A stretch of DNA of 60,919 nt. It comes from Pirellulaceae bacterium. GTDB taxonomy: Bacteria; Planctomycetota; Planctomycetia; Pirellulales; Pirellulaceae. The notes under the pieces are model-generated. The model did not search any database. It worked only from the letters and a program-made list of their open reading frames with translations, and was not told the DNA's origin. Below are positions 34,919 to 43,478 of the stretch, piece by piece. The stretch's first letter is position 1, and each line of letters opens with the position of its first letter. The position numbers and the translations under genes are program-made. The stretch is taken from the NCBI GenBank assembly GCA_023382975.1, contig JAHDXO010000018.1, positions 108,487 through 169,405 of the forward strand. Direction: 5' to 3'.

Positions 34919-35656
34919 TCAACCCTCGCTGGGTTCGGTTGTCTCCGGGGTCGCAGGAGGTTCCGGTTCTGGTTCGGCAGGGGCCGTCGCAGCAGGTGGC
35001 GAGGCGACTGGTGTTTCGCCATCGCCGCTGGCGAAGGCTTTCCAGAGGACGTGCCCCACGATCAGCAGGATCAGCAGCACGACGGCGCCGCCGCCGATCC
35101 ATATCGCGTACATCGTCATCGGCTGAATCGGCTCGGCTTCCACTCGGCGCGGGACGTATGCCGGCCCAGTGGCAAATGCGTCCAGCGGAGCGATACCGGC
35201 GGGTGCCGCCAGGGTGTCATCCCAACCAAATTCGGCATCCACCTCGGAGGGTGCCTCCGCGACTGCGGGCGATTCGGCCGACGCGGCTGCTGAAGATCGT
35301 CTCGGGGGTGCGCCCGTGGCTGCGCCGCCGGTCTTCGTGGCGGGCTTGAGGGCAGCGGCTGGCGACACCGGCTCCGAACCTGCACCGCTCGGAACGACCG
35401 GAATGTCAATTGGCTCGCCACAACTTGGGCACGGGACTCGCTTTCCCGCGAGATGGGGCGGTGCCTTGAAACTCTGACCACACTGGCAAGACACGATATT
35501 CGCGGACGCGGCGTCATCGGATGTAGCCGTCCCCTGCTTGGTCGAGGCTGGAATTACCAGCGGATTTCCGCAGTTGGGGCAAGTGACTCGCTGGCCCGCC
35601 AGATGGGGTTGGGCCATGAACTGCTGGCCGCAAATGCAGGTGACTGGGATACTCAT
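34919..35656 (-). CDS. Membrane protein with two N-terminal zinc ribbons
   Basis: 245 residues. Two CxC-x(n)-CPxCG units are visible: TCICGQQF to CPNCGNPLVIP and SCQCGQSF to CPSCGEPIDIP. Each resembles the short zinc-ribbon repeated in planctomycete envelope proteins. An Ala/Pro/Ser-rich linker with an acidic patch follows, then one transmembrane segment, YAIWIGGGAVVLLILLIVGHVLW, and a Pro/Glu-rich tail. The ribbons are predicted cytoplasmic. The function is unknown. It is divergent from the propeller gene. Confidence 0.8.
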   Translation of the reverse strand: MSIPVTCICGQQFMAQPHLAGQRVTCPNCGNPLVIPASTKQGTATSDDAASANIVSCQCGQSFKAPPHLAGKRVPCPSCGEPIDIPVVPSGAGSEPVSPAAALKPATKTGGAATGAPPRRSSAAASAESPAVAEAPSEVDAEFGWDDTLAAPAGIAPLDAFATGPAYVPRRVEAEPIQPMTMYAIWIGGGAVVLLILLIVGHVLWKAFASGDGETPVASPPAATAPAEPEPEPPATPETTEPSEG

Positions 35657-35814
35657 CGGGCAATCGCCACTTTCGCCGGCGTCTGGTAGGTGATGTTGTC
35701 GACCATCAGGGAGGTCCGCGTTCGAAACTCAGTGCGGATTATGTTACCATACCACGCACGGTTTGGGATGTGCCGACAGATTTCGCGGGCCGTCGGGCTT
35801 TACGGGAGGCAGAT

Positions 35815-38496
35815 ATGAACCAAGTGCTCTTGAAATGGGTCGCCATTACGTCGTTGGTGATGGGCTCGGTATCCGCATCGAGGTCCAGCGAATCGTGGTT
35901 GCAGTTCAAGTTCGACTCGCGGAACTCGGGCGATGCCGCGGAACGTCAGATCCAACTTCCTCTGGGCTTGTTGGGCGCGGTGCCGTTGACCGATTCCGTC
36001 TTGACGGCGCCCGTCCTTGCGGACGGGACGGTCTACGTGGTCGATGCGGCGGGCGTTGCGTTCGCGATCGATGCCGTTTCGCTGGATGTGCGTTGGCGAT
36101 TTGCCACGCGCGGCGGACCGGCCAACTGCAACAACATCTCGTCGCCGGCGATCGTCGGGCCGTATCTGCATTTCGGCACCGTGGCCGGATCGTACTACGT
36201 CTTGGATCGGCAGGACGGCAGCGTGGTTCGGGAGATTCGATGTGAAGATCCGGTCTTCTCCGCACCGGCGGTCAGCAATGGAAGGGCCTATTTCGCCACC
36301 GTCGGAGCGTGCGTCTATGCCGTCGAGGAAGATGGGCGCGTCGCCTGGACATGGGACTTCGTGCGCGAGGTGATCGGTTTCGACGGCGACCGTTGGGATG
36401 GCCAGCAGTGGTTGGCGTTCAAGGACGGGCGGGTGACTTGGCGGGACCACTTCTGCTGTTCGCGAGATCTGGCGGTCCACGGCCGTACCGTAGTTGTTCC
36501 GGCGGGCGGTCGCACGGTGTTTCTGCACGATGACGGCGACCGGCCGCGTATCAGAGCGGTGGGCGAAATCCCCAAGAACGCAGGCAGCGAATACGCCGCG
36601 TCGTTTGGTCAGAGCCTTGGTCCCGACGGGGAAGCCTACGTGCAATGGCATCGGCGCGACAACGCGGGAAGGGTCGAGATCCTGAAACTGGCCGAAGACG
36701 ATAGGATCGAGACGGCCTTCGTGCCGGGCACACAGACGGCGATCAATCTACCGGGTCTGCTGAGCTTTGCATCGGTCAGCATCCGCGGTTCGAACGTGTA
36801 CCGCGTCCGGCCGGAGGAAGGTTTCGGGTTCTGCAAACATTCCCCTGACCAGCCGGACTCGCGGCCGCTGGGCGGCTACCCGTCAATCGCTTCGCCCATC
36901 CTCCTGGATCAGTACGGAGTGTTCGGCGGCTTGGACGGGCGTCTGTACGTTGTGTCGCTCGACGGCAGCGGACCGGACTGGTCATTCCAGACCCCGTTCG
37001 GCCGAGCGATCACGGCCCCGGTAGCCGTCTGTGACGGGCGCATCTATTTCGGTGGCGAAGACGGATATCTGTACGTGCTGGGGCAGAACGGCCAGGCGCC
37101 GCTGCCGACGCGAAATCTGGGGCTGGAGGAAGTGCGCAGCCCGCTGACCGGCTCCTACGCCGGTTCGAAGTACGACTGGTTTACCAACTACGGCGATCTG
37201 CAGAACAGCAACGCCAACGACCAAGCGATCGCGCCGCCGTTGAAGCTCAAATGGATGCGTCGATACGAGGGCACATTCAAGCACTTGCCCGTCTGCGGCG
37301 GCGGGCGGATGTACACACACACCTCCGAAGGGCAGGTTTTTGCCGTCGAGCAGGAAACAGGGCGACTGTTGTGGAGAAGGTACTGGCCGGGCGTCTATCT
37401 GTCGTTCACCTCGCCGATCTACTACCGCCACGGGAATCAGGAGCGGCTGCTCGTCCCCCAAGCGGGCATGCGGATCTCGCGGATGCGCTGTCTGGACGCA
37501 GCGACGGGCGAGTTGCTGTGGGAGGCGCCTTTCACCGGCTCCCCCAGTTGGAGCCGCCAAGCACCGCCGATTCTTCACGAGAACCTAGCCATCTACGCCT
37601 CGGGTTCGGGGCAATACGCACCGCAGGGCACCGACAAAGCGTTCGTCATGTCGGGAGCTCCGGTCGAAGCGGCGGCGGACGTGGAGGTCATGAGTTTCAT
37701 CTACACGCACAACAACCCGTATTACCCGAAAGACAACCGGCCGCTGATCTGGGCCTGGGACGTCGATACGGGGCAGGTTGTCTGGCAAAAGGATTTCTCT
37801 GAGTTTGGCCGCGGTGGCAACGATTGCGGATTGTGTCTGATGGACGGACGGTTGTACTACTCGACCTTCTTCGGCTATTCGGCCGATCAGCGCCGGCGAC
37901 GCGGACTGCCGCCGGGAGCGAATGGACTGACCGCCGCGCTCGATCCGACCACCGGCGAAACCGTTTGGACCACAACCGAGCACTACGTCACGGCCGGCTG
38001 CACGATTTCGGGCAAGGACGGACGGCTGTACGTGGGCGGATACAATCAACCCGACGAAAGCACGCGAGACCGATACGTATTCTGCCTGGACGCGCGCGAC
38101 GGTTCGCTGGTTTGGCAGTCGGAGCCCGTTCGTTCGGCCGTGAACGTGATCAGCATCGGCTCCGATTACATTTTTTCCAATGCGTCCGGCGGTGACGGTC
38201 ACGTCTTCGACCGTCAGACCGGAAAGATCGTCACGCGGTTCAACAAAGGTTATGCTTGCACACGCTTCACCTGTTCCGGGCCCTTCGTCATGGGCTCGAA
38301 CATGGACATGATCGATCTGGCCGAAGGCGGCAAACTCGTGTCGACCGGCCCATGCATCGATTCTCGCGAGTGCGTATCGGCGTCCGTTTCGAACGGGCGG
38401 TTGTTCTACACCTCGCAGGCGAGCGGTTTGCAGGTTTCGCAAGTTGCCGGAGACGAAGCTCGTTCGACACGTTCGCCGTGGGAGCGATCCGATTGA
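35815..38496 (+). CDS. Exported PQQ-type beta-propeller protein
   Basis: 893 residues from the ATG at 35815, which puts a signal peptide (LLKWVAITSLVMGSVSASR) at the start. Many YV-VDAAGVAFAIDAVSLDVRWRF, VAGSYYVLDRQDG and VFAVEQETGRLLWRRYW-type blades repeat along the chain, as in PQQ-like/WD-like propellers. TSPIYYRHGNQERLLVPQ and WDVDTGQVVWQKDF belong to the second half. It lacks the Cys-Cys and metal motifs of genuine PQQ alcohol dehydrogenases as far as can be seen, so it is more likely a structural or binding propeller. No operon partner is evident. Confidence 0.85.
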   Translation: MNQVLLKWVAITSLVMGSVSASRSSESWLQFKFDSRNSGDAAERQIQLPLGLLGAVPLTDSVLTAPVLADGTVYVVDAAGVAFAIDAVSLDVRWRFATRGGPANCNNISSPAIVGPYLHFGTVAGSYYVLDRQDGSVVREIRCEDPVFSAPAVSNGRAYFATVGACVYAVEEDGRVAWTWDFVREVIGFDGDRWDGQQWLAFKDGRVTWRDHFCCSRDLAVHGRTVVVPAGGRTVFLHDDGDRPRIRAVGEIPKNAGSEYAASFGQSLGPDGEAYVQWHRRDNAGRVEILKLAEDDRIETAFVPGTQTAINLPGLLSFASVSIRGSNVYRVRPEEGFGFCKHSPDQPDSRPLGGYPSIASPILLDQYGVFGGLDGRLYVVSLDGSGPDWSFQTPFGRAITAPVAVCDGRIYFGGEDGYLYVLGQNGQAPLPTRNLGLEEVRSPLTGSYAGSKYDWFTNYGDLQNSNANDQAIAPPLKLKWMRRYEGTFKHLPVCGGGRMYTHTSEGQVFAVEQETGRLLWRRYWPGVYLSFTSPIYYRHGNQERLLVPQAGMRISRMRCLDAATGELLWEAPFTGSPSWSRQAPPILHENLAIYASGSGQYAPQGTDKAFVMSGAPVEAAADVEVMSFIYTHNNPYYPKDNRPLIWAWDVDTGQVVWQKDFSEFGRGGNDCGLCLMDGRLYYSTFFGYSADQRRRRGLPPGANGLTAALDPTTGETVWTTTEHYVTAGCTISGKDGRLYVGGYNQPDESTRDRYVFCLDARDGSLVWQSEPVRSAVNVISIGSDYIFSNASGGDGHVFDRQTGKIVTRFNKGYACTRFTCSGPFVMGSNMDMIDLAEGGKLVSTGPCIDSRECVSASVSNGRLFYTSQASGLQVSQVAGDEARSTRSPWERSD

Positions 38497-39143
38497 CGGA
38501 TACTCGCGACGTTCCCCGAATTCGTTCCCATCCGGATGAAGGCATGGGGAAGACCAGTGTATTGCGTTGCTGCCGCCGATCGCCTTGAACGATCCCAAAT
38601 GAAAGGCCGGGAGGCCTTAGGACCAAATTCACTGCGATACAGACCTCCATATTGGCTGTTTTTCGGGCAGCGTATTTGGCGAAGAGCGTGGAAAAATGCT
38701 TGCTGTCGGGCCGCCGGCTTGCGAAAATAGTTTGAAGTTTTGATGTTGGAAACCCCTAGACCCGGCTCGGACCGTAGTTAGAATTGGTTTAGCAACTTGC
38801 ACGCAAGAGCAAGAGTTCGCTCCGCTTATGCTTGTTCAGCATTCCCAACCACCCCGTAAAGACGGTATGCGATCTTGCTTGAAGTCCGCCGGTGTGCCTG
38901 CGATTCTTCCCGACTGGCAAAGTGGGAAGTCTGCGGTGATTGTCGGTCCGTGTTTCTACCGTCCTGAGCGCAATTTTTTACCATTTAACAGGTTGCGTCA
39001 ACCAGTCCTGCGATGGGTGGTAGAATTGGTTGTCGGCCATGTTGACGAATGTCGCGGACCACCGATTGACGGCGTGACCGATTGCCGGTTGCTAACGGCG
39101 CTTTCCTAAATCCCGAGACGGAGTGTTGGTGAGGAGTACTGCC
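38497..39143. other. 647-bp intergenic region upstream of rpoD
   Basis: No gene is supported. TAGAATTGGTT occurs twice, at 38779-38789 and 39021-39031, on the strand of rpoD; TAGAAT could serve as a -10 box in each, but no convincing -35 at normal spacing was found. The region is AT-richer than its surroundings and may hold the rpoD promoters and a long leader. Confidence 0.4.
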
Positions 39144-40730
39144 TTGTACGACGCATTATTAGACGATTTCGAAGACGATGCGACGCGAACAACGGATGAC
39201 GAGGAGGGACTGCAGAGCTTAGCTTTAGACGAGGTTGATGACAGCGAAGTCGACGATGACGACGACGACTTGATCGAAGGCGCAGGGGATGGCGACACGG
39301 AACAGGAGAAATCGAAGGACGACGAAGACGACCTGTTAGCGGCACTGGACGACAACGAATCGTGGTCGGACGATCCGGTGCGCATGTACTTGACGCAGAT
39401 GGGCGAGATTCCGTTGTTGACCCGGCAGGAAGAAATCCGGCTGGCTCGCAAGATCGAAGTCACGCGGCGCAAATTCCGCACGAAGTTGCTCGAATGCGAC
39501 TACGTCATGCAGATGGCGTTCAAGACGTTGAAGCGGGTCCACGACGGCGAGCTTCCGTTCGACAGGACCGTCCAGGTATCGGTGACCGACCGGTTGGAAA
39601 AGGACCAGATTCTCGGGCGGATCCCGCACAATCTGCGGACGCTCGACGTGCTGCTGAAGCGAAATCGGCACGATTACCGCGTGGCATTGGGTGCGTCCTT
39701 TCCGCGGAAACGCCGCAAAGATGCTTGGCAGCAGTTGTCGCGGCGGCGGAGACGCGCCGTGCGCTTGATCGAAGAACTGGGATTGCGAACCCAGAAATTC
39801 GAGCAACTGATCCCCGTGCTGGAGAGTTTTTCGGATCGCGTCGATGAATTGCGGCAGAAAATCCATGCTTCGAAGCGGGACCGCAAGTCGGCGGAAGAAC
39901 GCGAAGCTTGGGTGAACGAATACCGCAGCATTCTGTTGGCCACGCAAGAGACGCCGGCGAGTTTGGCGAACCGCGTGCAGTATCTGAAGTCGATCTACTC
40001 CGAATACCAGCAGGCCAAGCGGGAACTGTCCGAAGGCAACCTGCGACTGGTCGTCTCGATCGCGAAGAAGTACCGCAATCGCGGGCTGAGTTTCCTGGAC
40101 CTGATCCAGGAGGGCAATGCCGGCCTGATGCGGGCGGTGGACAAATTCGAGTATCGGCGCGGATTCAAGTTCTGCACCTACGCGACTTGGTGGATTCGCC
40201 AAGCGATCACTCGGGCCGTTGCCGACCAGAGCCGAACGATCCGGATTCCGGTCCACATGGTCGAGACCATGTCGCGGGTCCGCAACGTGTCTCGGCAATT
40301 GCTGCAAGAGAAGGGCCGTGATCCCACGCTCGAAGAAGTTGCCCGTGGCGCCGAAACCACGCTCGAGGAAGCCCGGCGCGTGCTCGCGATGAGCCGGTAC
40401 CCGATCAGCCTGGACCGTCCGGTCGGCAACAGCGAGGACAGCCACTTCGGCGACTTGCTGCCCGATGCCACTGCCGATAGCCCGGCCAACGGGGCTTCGC
40501 AGGAGATGTTGCGGTCGCGGATCGATCGGGTGCTGAAGTCGCTCAGCTACCGCGAACGCGAGATCATCAAGCTCAGGTATGGCTTGGGGGACGGCTACAG
40601 CTACACCTTGGAAGAGGTCGGACACATTTTCAAGGTGACTCGCGAACGTATCCGTCAGATCGAAGCCAAGGCGGTTCGGAAACTGCAGCAGCCCAGCCGC
40701 AGCCAGGAACTGGTCGGATTCCTGGACTGA
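39144..40730 (+). CDS. rpoD: Primary RNA polymerase sigma factor
   Basis: 528 residues from the TTG at 39144, chosen because GAGGAG lies seven bases upstream; GTG 39123, TTG 39126 and GTG 39129 are in-frame alternatives. An acidic N-terminal stretch (about 1-75, many Asp/Glu) replaces a typical region 1.1. DPVRMYLTQMGEIPLLTR is region 1.2. A ~190-residue spacer precedes region 2 (EGNLRLVVSIAKKYRNRG; RGFKFCTYATWWIRQAI). Regions 3 and 4 follow, with YTLEEVGHIFKVTRERIRQI as the -35-binding helix-turn-helix. It is the housekeeping sigma factor; a strong terminator follows. Confidence 0.95.
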   Translation: MYDALLDDFEDDATRTTDDEEGLQSLALDEVDDSEVDDDDDDLIEGAGDGDTEQEKSKDDEDDLLAALDDNESWSDDPVRMYLTQMGEIPLLTRQEEIRLARKIEVTRRKFRTKLLECDYVMQMAFKTLKRVHDGELPFDRTVQVSVTDRLEKDQILGRIPHNLRTLDVLLKRNRHDYRVALGASFPRKRRKDAWQQLSRRRRRAVRLIEELGLRTQKFEQLIPVLESFSDRVDELRQKIHASKRDRKSAEEREAWVNEYRSILLATQETPASLANRVQYLKSIYSEYQQAKRELSEGNLRLVVSIAKKYRNRGLSFLDLIQEGNAGLMRAVDKFEYRRGFKFCTYATWWIRQAITRAVADQSRTIRIPVHMVETMSRVRNVSRQLLQEKGRDPTLEEVARGAETTLEEARRVLAMSRYPISLDRPVGNSEDSHFGDLLPDATADSPANGASQEMLRSRIDRVLKSLSYREREIIKLRYGLGDGYSYTLEEVGHIFKVTRERIRQIEAKAVRKLQQPSRSQELVGFLD

Positions 40731-40750
40731 CGGTCGACGTGGTCTTTGAG

Positions 40751-40778
40751 AGGACGGGCAACAACCCGTCCTTTTTTT
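40751..40778 (+). terminator. Rho-independent terminator of rpoD
   Basis: AGGACGGG (40751-40758), loop CAACAA and CCCGTCCT (40765-40772) form a perfect 8-bp stem followed by a run of T's to 40778, 20 nt after the stop codon of rpoD. Confidence 0.96.
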
Positions 40779-40829
40779 GTCGACGCCCGCGACTTATCCC
40801 GGCGTGGATGGGCCAGCCTGCTGGGCAAC

Positions 40830-40930
40830 CCGGGTTGGAAACTGGACCAACCCGGATTATCCACGGGGGCGCGTTGTAGCACAGGCAGCTTGCCTGTGTT
40901 CCCCAAATACAGGCTGGCAGCCTGTACTAC
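40830..40930. repeat. Cluster of REP-like palindromes
   Basis: Three small palindromes lie side by side in the 214-bp gap between rpoD's terminator and the transporter gene. CCGGGTTGG (40830-40838) pairs with CCAACCCGG (40847-40855). ACAGGCAGCTTGCCTGT lies at about 40881-40897 and TACAGGCTGGCAGCCTGTA at about 40908-40926. An outer pair GTAGCACAGGC (40876-40886) / GCCTGTACTAC (40920-40930) matches at 10 of 11 positions and joins the last two. They look like dispersed extragenic palindromes. Confidence 0.7.
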
Positions 40931-40992
40931 GGCCCCGCGGAGCACTTCGCGAATGATCCGGGAACCCGTGTGCTCGGTGCTGGGCCACTCTC

Positions 40993-41952
40993 TCACTCCT
41001 CGGGCACGCGCGTGAGACTCCAACAACTGGCAAGGATGGTGCCCGACAACATGCAGCCGAAGGTGTACATGGCCGGAGCCATAGCGATTGAGTCGCCGCC
41101 AGCGAACAGTTCCCTCGCCAGGAAGGCGCCCAAACCGGCGTTTTGCATGCCGACTTCAAGAGTCAGAGCACGCCGCATCGGGATGGGCAACCGCATGGCC
41201 ACGCCGCCGAGATAGCCAGCCAAGTAACCGCCCAGATTCAGCCCGGTCAAGGCGATCAGTAACGCCGTAAGCGGAACTTCGGTTGATGAATCGGAGAGCT
41301 TGTCACGGTTCGTGGCGACCACGACCGCGATGATCCACAGGATCGTGAGGTTGGCGATCGTCGAACCTACTCGCTGCGCTGGCCCTCGCCATGCGGGCAA
41401 CCAACCGGCGCAGACATAACCGGCAATCACAGGAATCACCACAGTCCCCAGCAACTGCAACGCCGCTTGGATCAGTATCCGCTGATCCATCGCCCGCTCG
41501 GCCTGCAAGGCCAGTCCGAGCGCCAACGGAACCGCCAGCGGCGAAAGCAATGTCGCCGATGTCGTCAGGCTGACCGAATAGCTGGTGTTGCCGCCGGCCA
41601 AGAAGGTCAACACGTTCGACGCCATCGCGCCCGGAACACTGCCGACCATGACGACGCCGATCAGGTACTCGCCGCTCAGTCCACATGCGCGGCCCATCAG
41701 GTAGGCCAGCAACGGCATCGTCAGGTACTGGACTGCCGTGCCGCCGAGCACTGTTGGCCAGCGGGAACGCAACTGCCGGACCTCGTCCCGCGGCAGCATC
41801 CAGCCGATCGAGAACATCGTGACCGTGATCAACAGCCACAGCCATTGCGCCGACCAAAGAAAGGGATCGGGCCCGACCAAGATCCACGACGGCCAGTAGT
41901 AAGCGGCCAGGGACGACAGAACCAGCCACACGAGCAGGAATCGTTGGAGCAT
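40993..41952 (-). CDS. SBF / bile-acid:sodium symporter family transporter
   Basis: 319 residues from an ATG whose A is shared with the TGA of the globin gene (TGATG), indicating translational coupling. About nine to ten hydrophobic segments are visible, with the family motifs MFSIGWMLPRDEVRQL, VGSVPGAMASNVLTFLAGGN and LEVGMQNAGLGAFLARELF. Members move bile acids, pantoate, sulfonates or other organic anions with sodium; the substrate here is unknown. Coupling to a globin is unusual. Confidence 0.9.
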   Translation of the reverse strand: MLQRFLLVWLVLSSLAAYYWPSWILVGPDPFLWSAQWLWLLITVTMFSIGWMLPRDEVRQLRSRWPTVLGGTAVQYLTMPLLAYLMGRACGLSGEYLIGVVMVGSVPGAMASNVLTFLAGGNTSYSVSLTTSATLLSPLAVPLALGLALQAERAMDQRILIQAALQLLGTVVIPVIAGYVCAGWLPAWRGPAQRVGSTIANLTILWIIAVVVATNRDKLSDSSTEVPLTALLIALTGLNLGGYLAGYLGGVAMRLPIPMRRALTLEVGMQNAGLGAFLARELFAGGDSIAMAPAMYTFGCMLSGTILASCWSLTRVPEE

Positions 41953-42359
41953 CAGACGGTGACGCGCTCCTCGTAGCCGGCAAACATCAGGTCGCAGGCT
42001 TGGTCGATCGCGGATCGCCACTGTTTCTCCAATTCCGGAGACCAATCGTCACCGTGAAACTTCTGCATCGTCGTCAGCATTGACTCGGTCCACTTCGCAT
42101 ACGATTCGACGGGTATCCGGAATTCGTTATGCTTGGTCCCTAAGTATTGCAGGTACTGCTCCACCGCCGGCGTGGGATGGGCGTAGTAGCGTTCGATCAC
42201 CATCAGCGAGGTGGTCAACAAAATCTGCTGACGCTTGAAATCGACTTTGGCGAAAAACGGCCGGAGTTCCGGGTGTTTTTCGAGGAAATGCTCGTAAAAC
42301 AACTGGGCAAGTCGATCCTTTGCCTGGAGAATCTGATGAAGACTCTGATGGATGTCCAT
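41952..42359 (-). CDS. Single-domain globin
   Basis: 135 residues from the Met of MDIHQSLHQI. The helical pattern of a bacterial globin is visible: FYEHFLEKHPELRPFF with CD-corner Phe35/36, KRQQILLTTSLMVIERYY (E helix, with Gln44/45 a possible distal residue), and LGTKHNEFRI with the proximal His77. The C-terminal MFAGYEERVTV ends the H helix. Such proteins bind O2 or NO, and the fold is also that of flavohaemoglobin N-terminal domains, but no reductase domain follows. An upstream extension of the frame to 42566 is unlikely to be coding. Confidence 0.85.
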   Translation of the reverse strand: MDIHQSLHQILQAKDRLAQLFYEHFLEKHPELRPFFAKVDFKRQQILLTTSLMVIERYYAHPTPAVEQYLQYLGTKHNEFRIPVESYAKWTESMLTTMQKFHGDDWSPELEKQWRSAIDQACDLMFAGYEERVTV

Positions 42360-42736
42360 GTTGATGTTCTTCAAGAAATCGAGTGACCACAAGCCTGCAA
42401 CGAGATGGAAATTTGGGAACCGCACGACGAGATGGACGAATCGAGACGCATGGATGAGTATCCGACTCTCTATACTCTTTGTAGGGTCTTCGACCGGCTT
42501 TGGCGACTCCCGAAAACAATCGAAGCCGCGGTCAGCCGCCGTCTCCAAGGGCTCTTTCGAAGGCACTCATCTTCGCCGACTGATCGAAACGCCCGAACAC
42601 TACACCAACTTCTAACACAGGACTTGTTTGGCTGCCAATCGCATTTTGTCGCGACGGCGCGAATCTGTCACGCGAATGGCAAAGTTTGTTCGGAATATCT
42701 CGCGAATTTCGGGGGGGAATGGCCCGAAGGCGGGAT
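42360..42736. other. 377-bp intergenic region
   Basis: It lies between the globin start and the stop of the universal stress protein, both on the minus strand. No gene, strong hairpin or convincing promoter was found; ORFs here lack family features and ribosome sites. Confidence 0.4.
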
Positions 42737-43201
42737 TTAGATGGATTCCGGAGCGTCCGAATCCTGCTGGCCCCGATCCTGCGGCTGCTTGAAGGTCAGC
42801 ACGGGGCATGGTGCTCGTCGCACAACGGCCTCGGCGACGCTGCCCATCAGCAACCTCAGTAGTCCGGTTCGGCCATGCGTTCCCATCACAATCAGTTCGG
42901 CACCCTCCTCTTCGGCCAGTCGAGCAATCGCTGTCGCGGGGTCGCCGGTAATCAGCCGATGCTCGTATCGAACGTCAGGATCGGTCGGCGCGATCTCCGA
43001 GAGCATCTTCTTAAGATCTTCGGTGGCCGGATCTGGCATGCCGTAGTACATTTCGCCACCACCGTAGGCAGCCGGTGGCTCTTCGACATGCACGATCAGC
43101 AACACTGCGTCGCGCTGGCGCGCCAAACTGGTCGCCAAGTCCAGTGCTTCGTCGCCCGTGTGAGAAAAGTCGGTCGGGAATAAGATTTTTCGGTCGTTCA
43201 C
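42737..43201 (-). CDS. Universal stress protein UspA family
   Basis: 154 residues. It starts with KILFPTDFSHTGDEALDLA, the usual beta1-alpha1 of USP domains, and has VMGTHGRTGLLRLLMGSVAE, which fits the ATP-binding G-x2-G-x9-G-S/T signature, followed by APCPVL. A short Gln/Asp-rich tail follows. It probably binds ATP in a stress response. It is divergent from dnaE with a 277-bp gap in which no clear boxes were found. Confidence 0.94.
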   Translation of the reverse strand: MNDRKILFPTDFSHTGDEALDLATSLARQRDAVLLIVHVEEPPAAYGGGEMYYGMPDPATEDLKKMLSEIAPTDPDVRYEHRLITGDPATAIARLAEEEGAELIVMGTHGRTGLLRLLMGSVAEAVVRRAPCPVLTFKQPQDRGQQDSDAPESI

Positions 43202-43478
43202 GGTTTCTCTCCTCAGTTAGGATGTCTGTTTCCGTCCCGCTTCTGTCTCCGTCCCGCTTTCGTTTCCTTCCAGCACATTTCATTTTGGCCGAATTCGCCG
43301 GAGTATTGCAAGCACGGTGGACCTTGGGGCAGGTGGAACAGGAATCCGTGCCAGCCGTGTTGGCAACGTCGGCCATCGCTCTACAATCAACGGTATCCCG
43401 CGAGTTGAAGGACGCCCATGATTTGATGGGACGATCCTCGCGGGTCGAAGCTTTCCCCCATGACGACGGATCGCCAAA

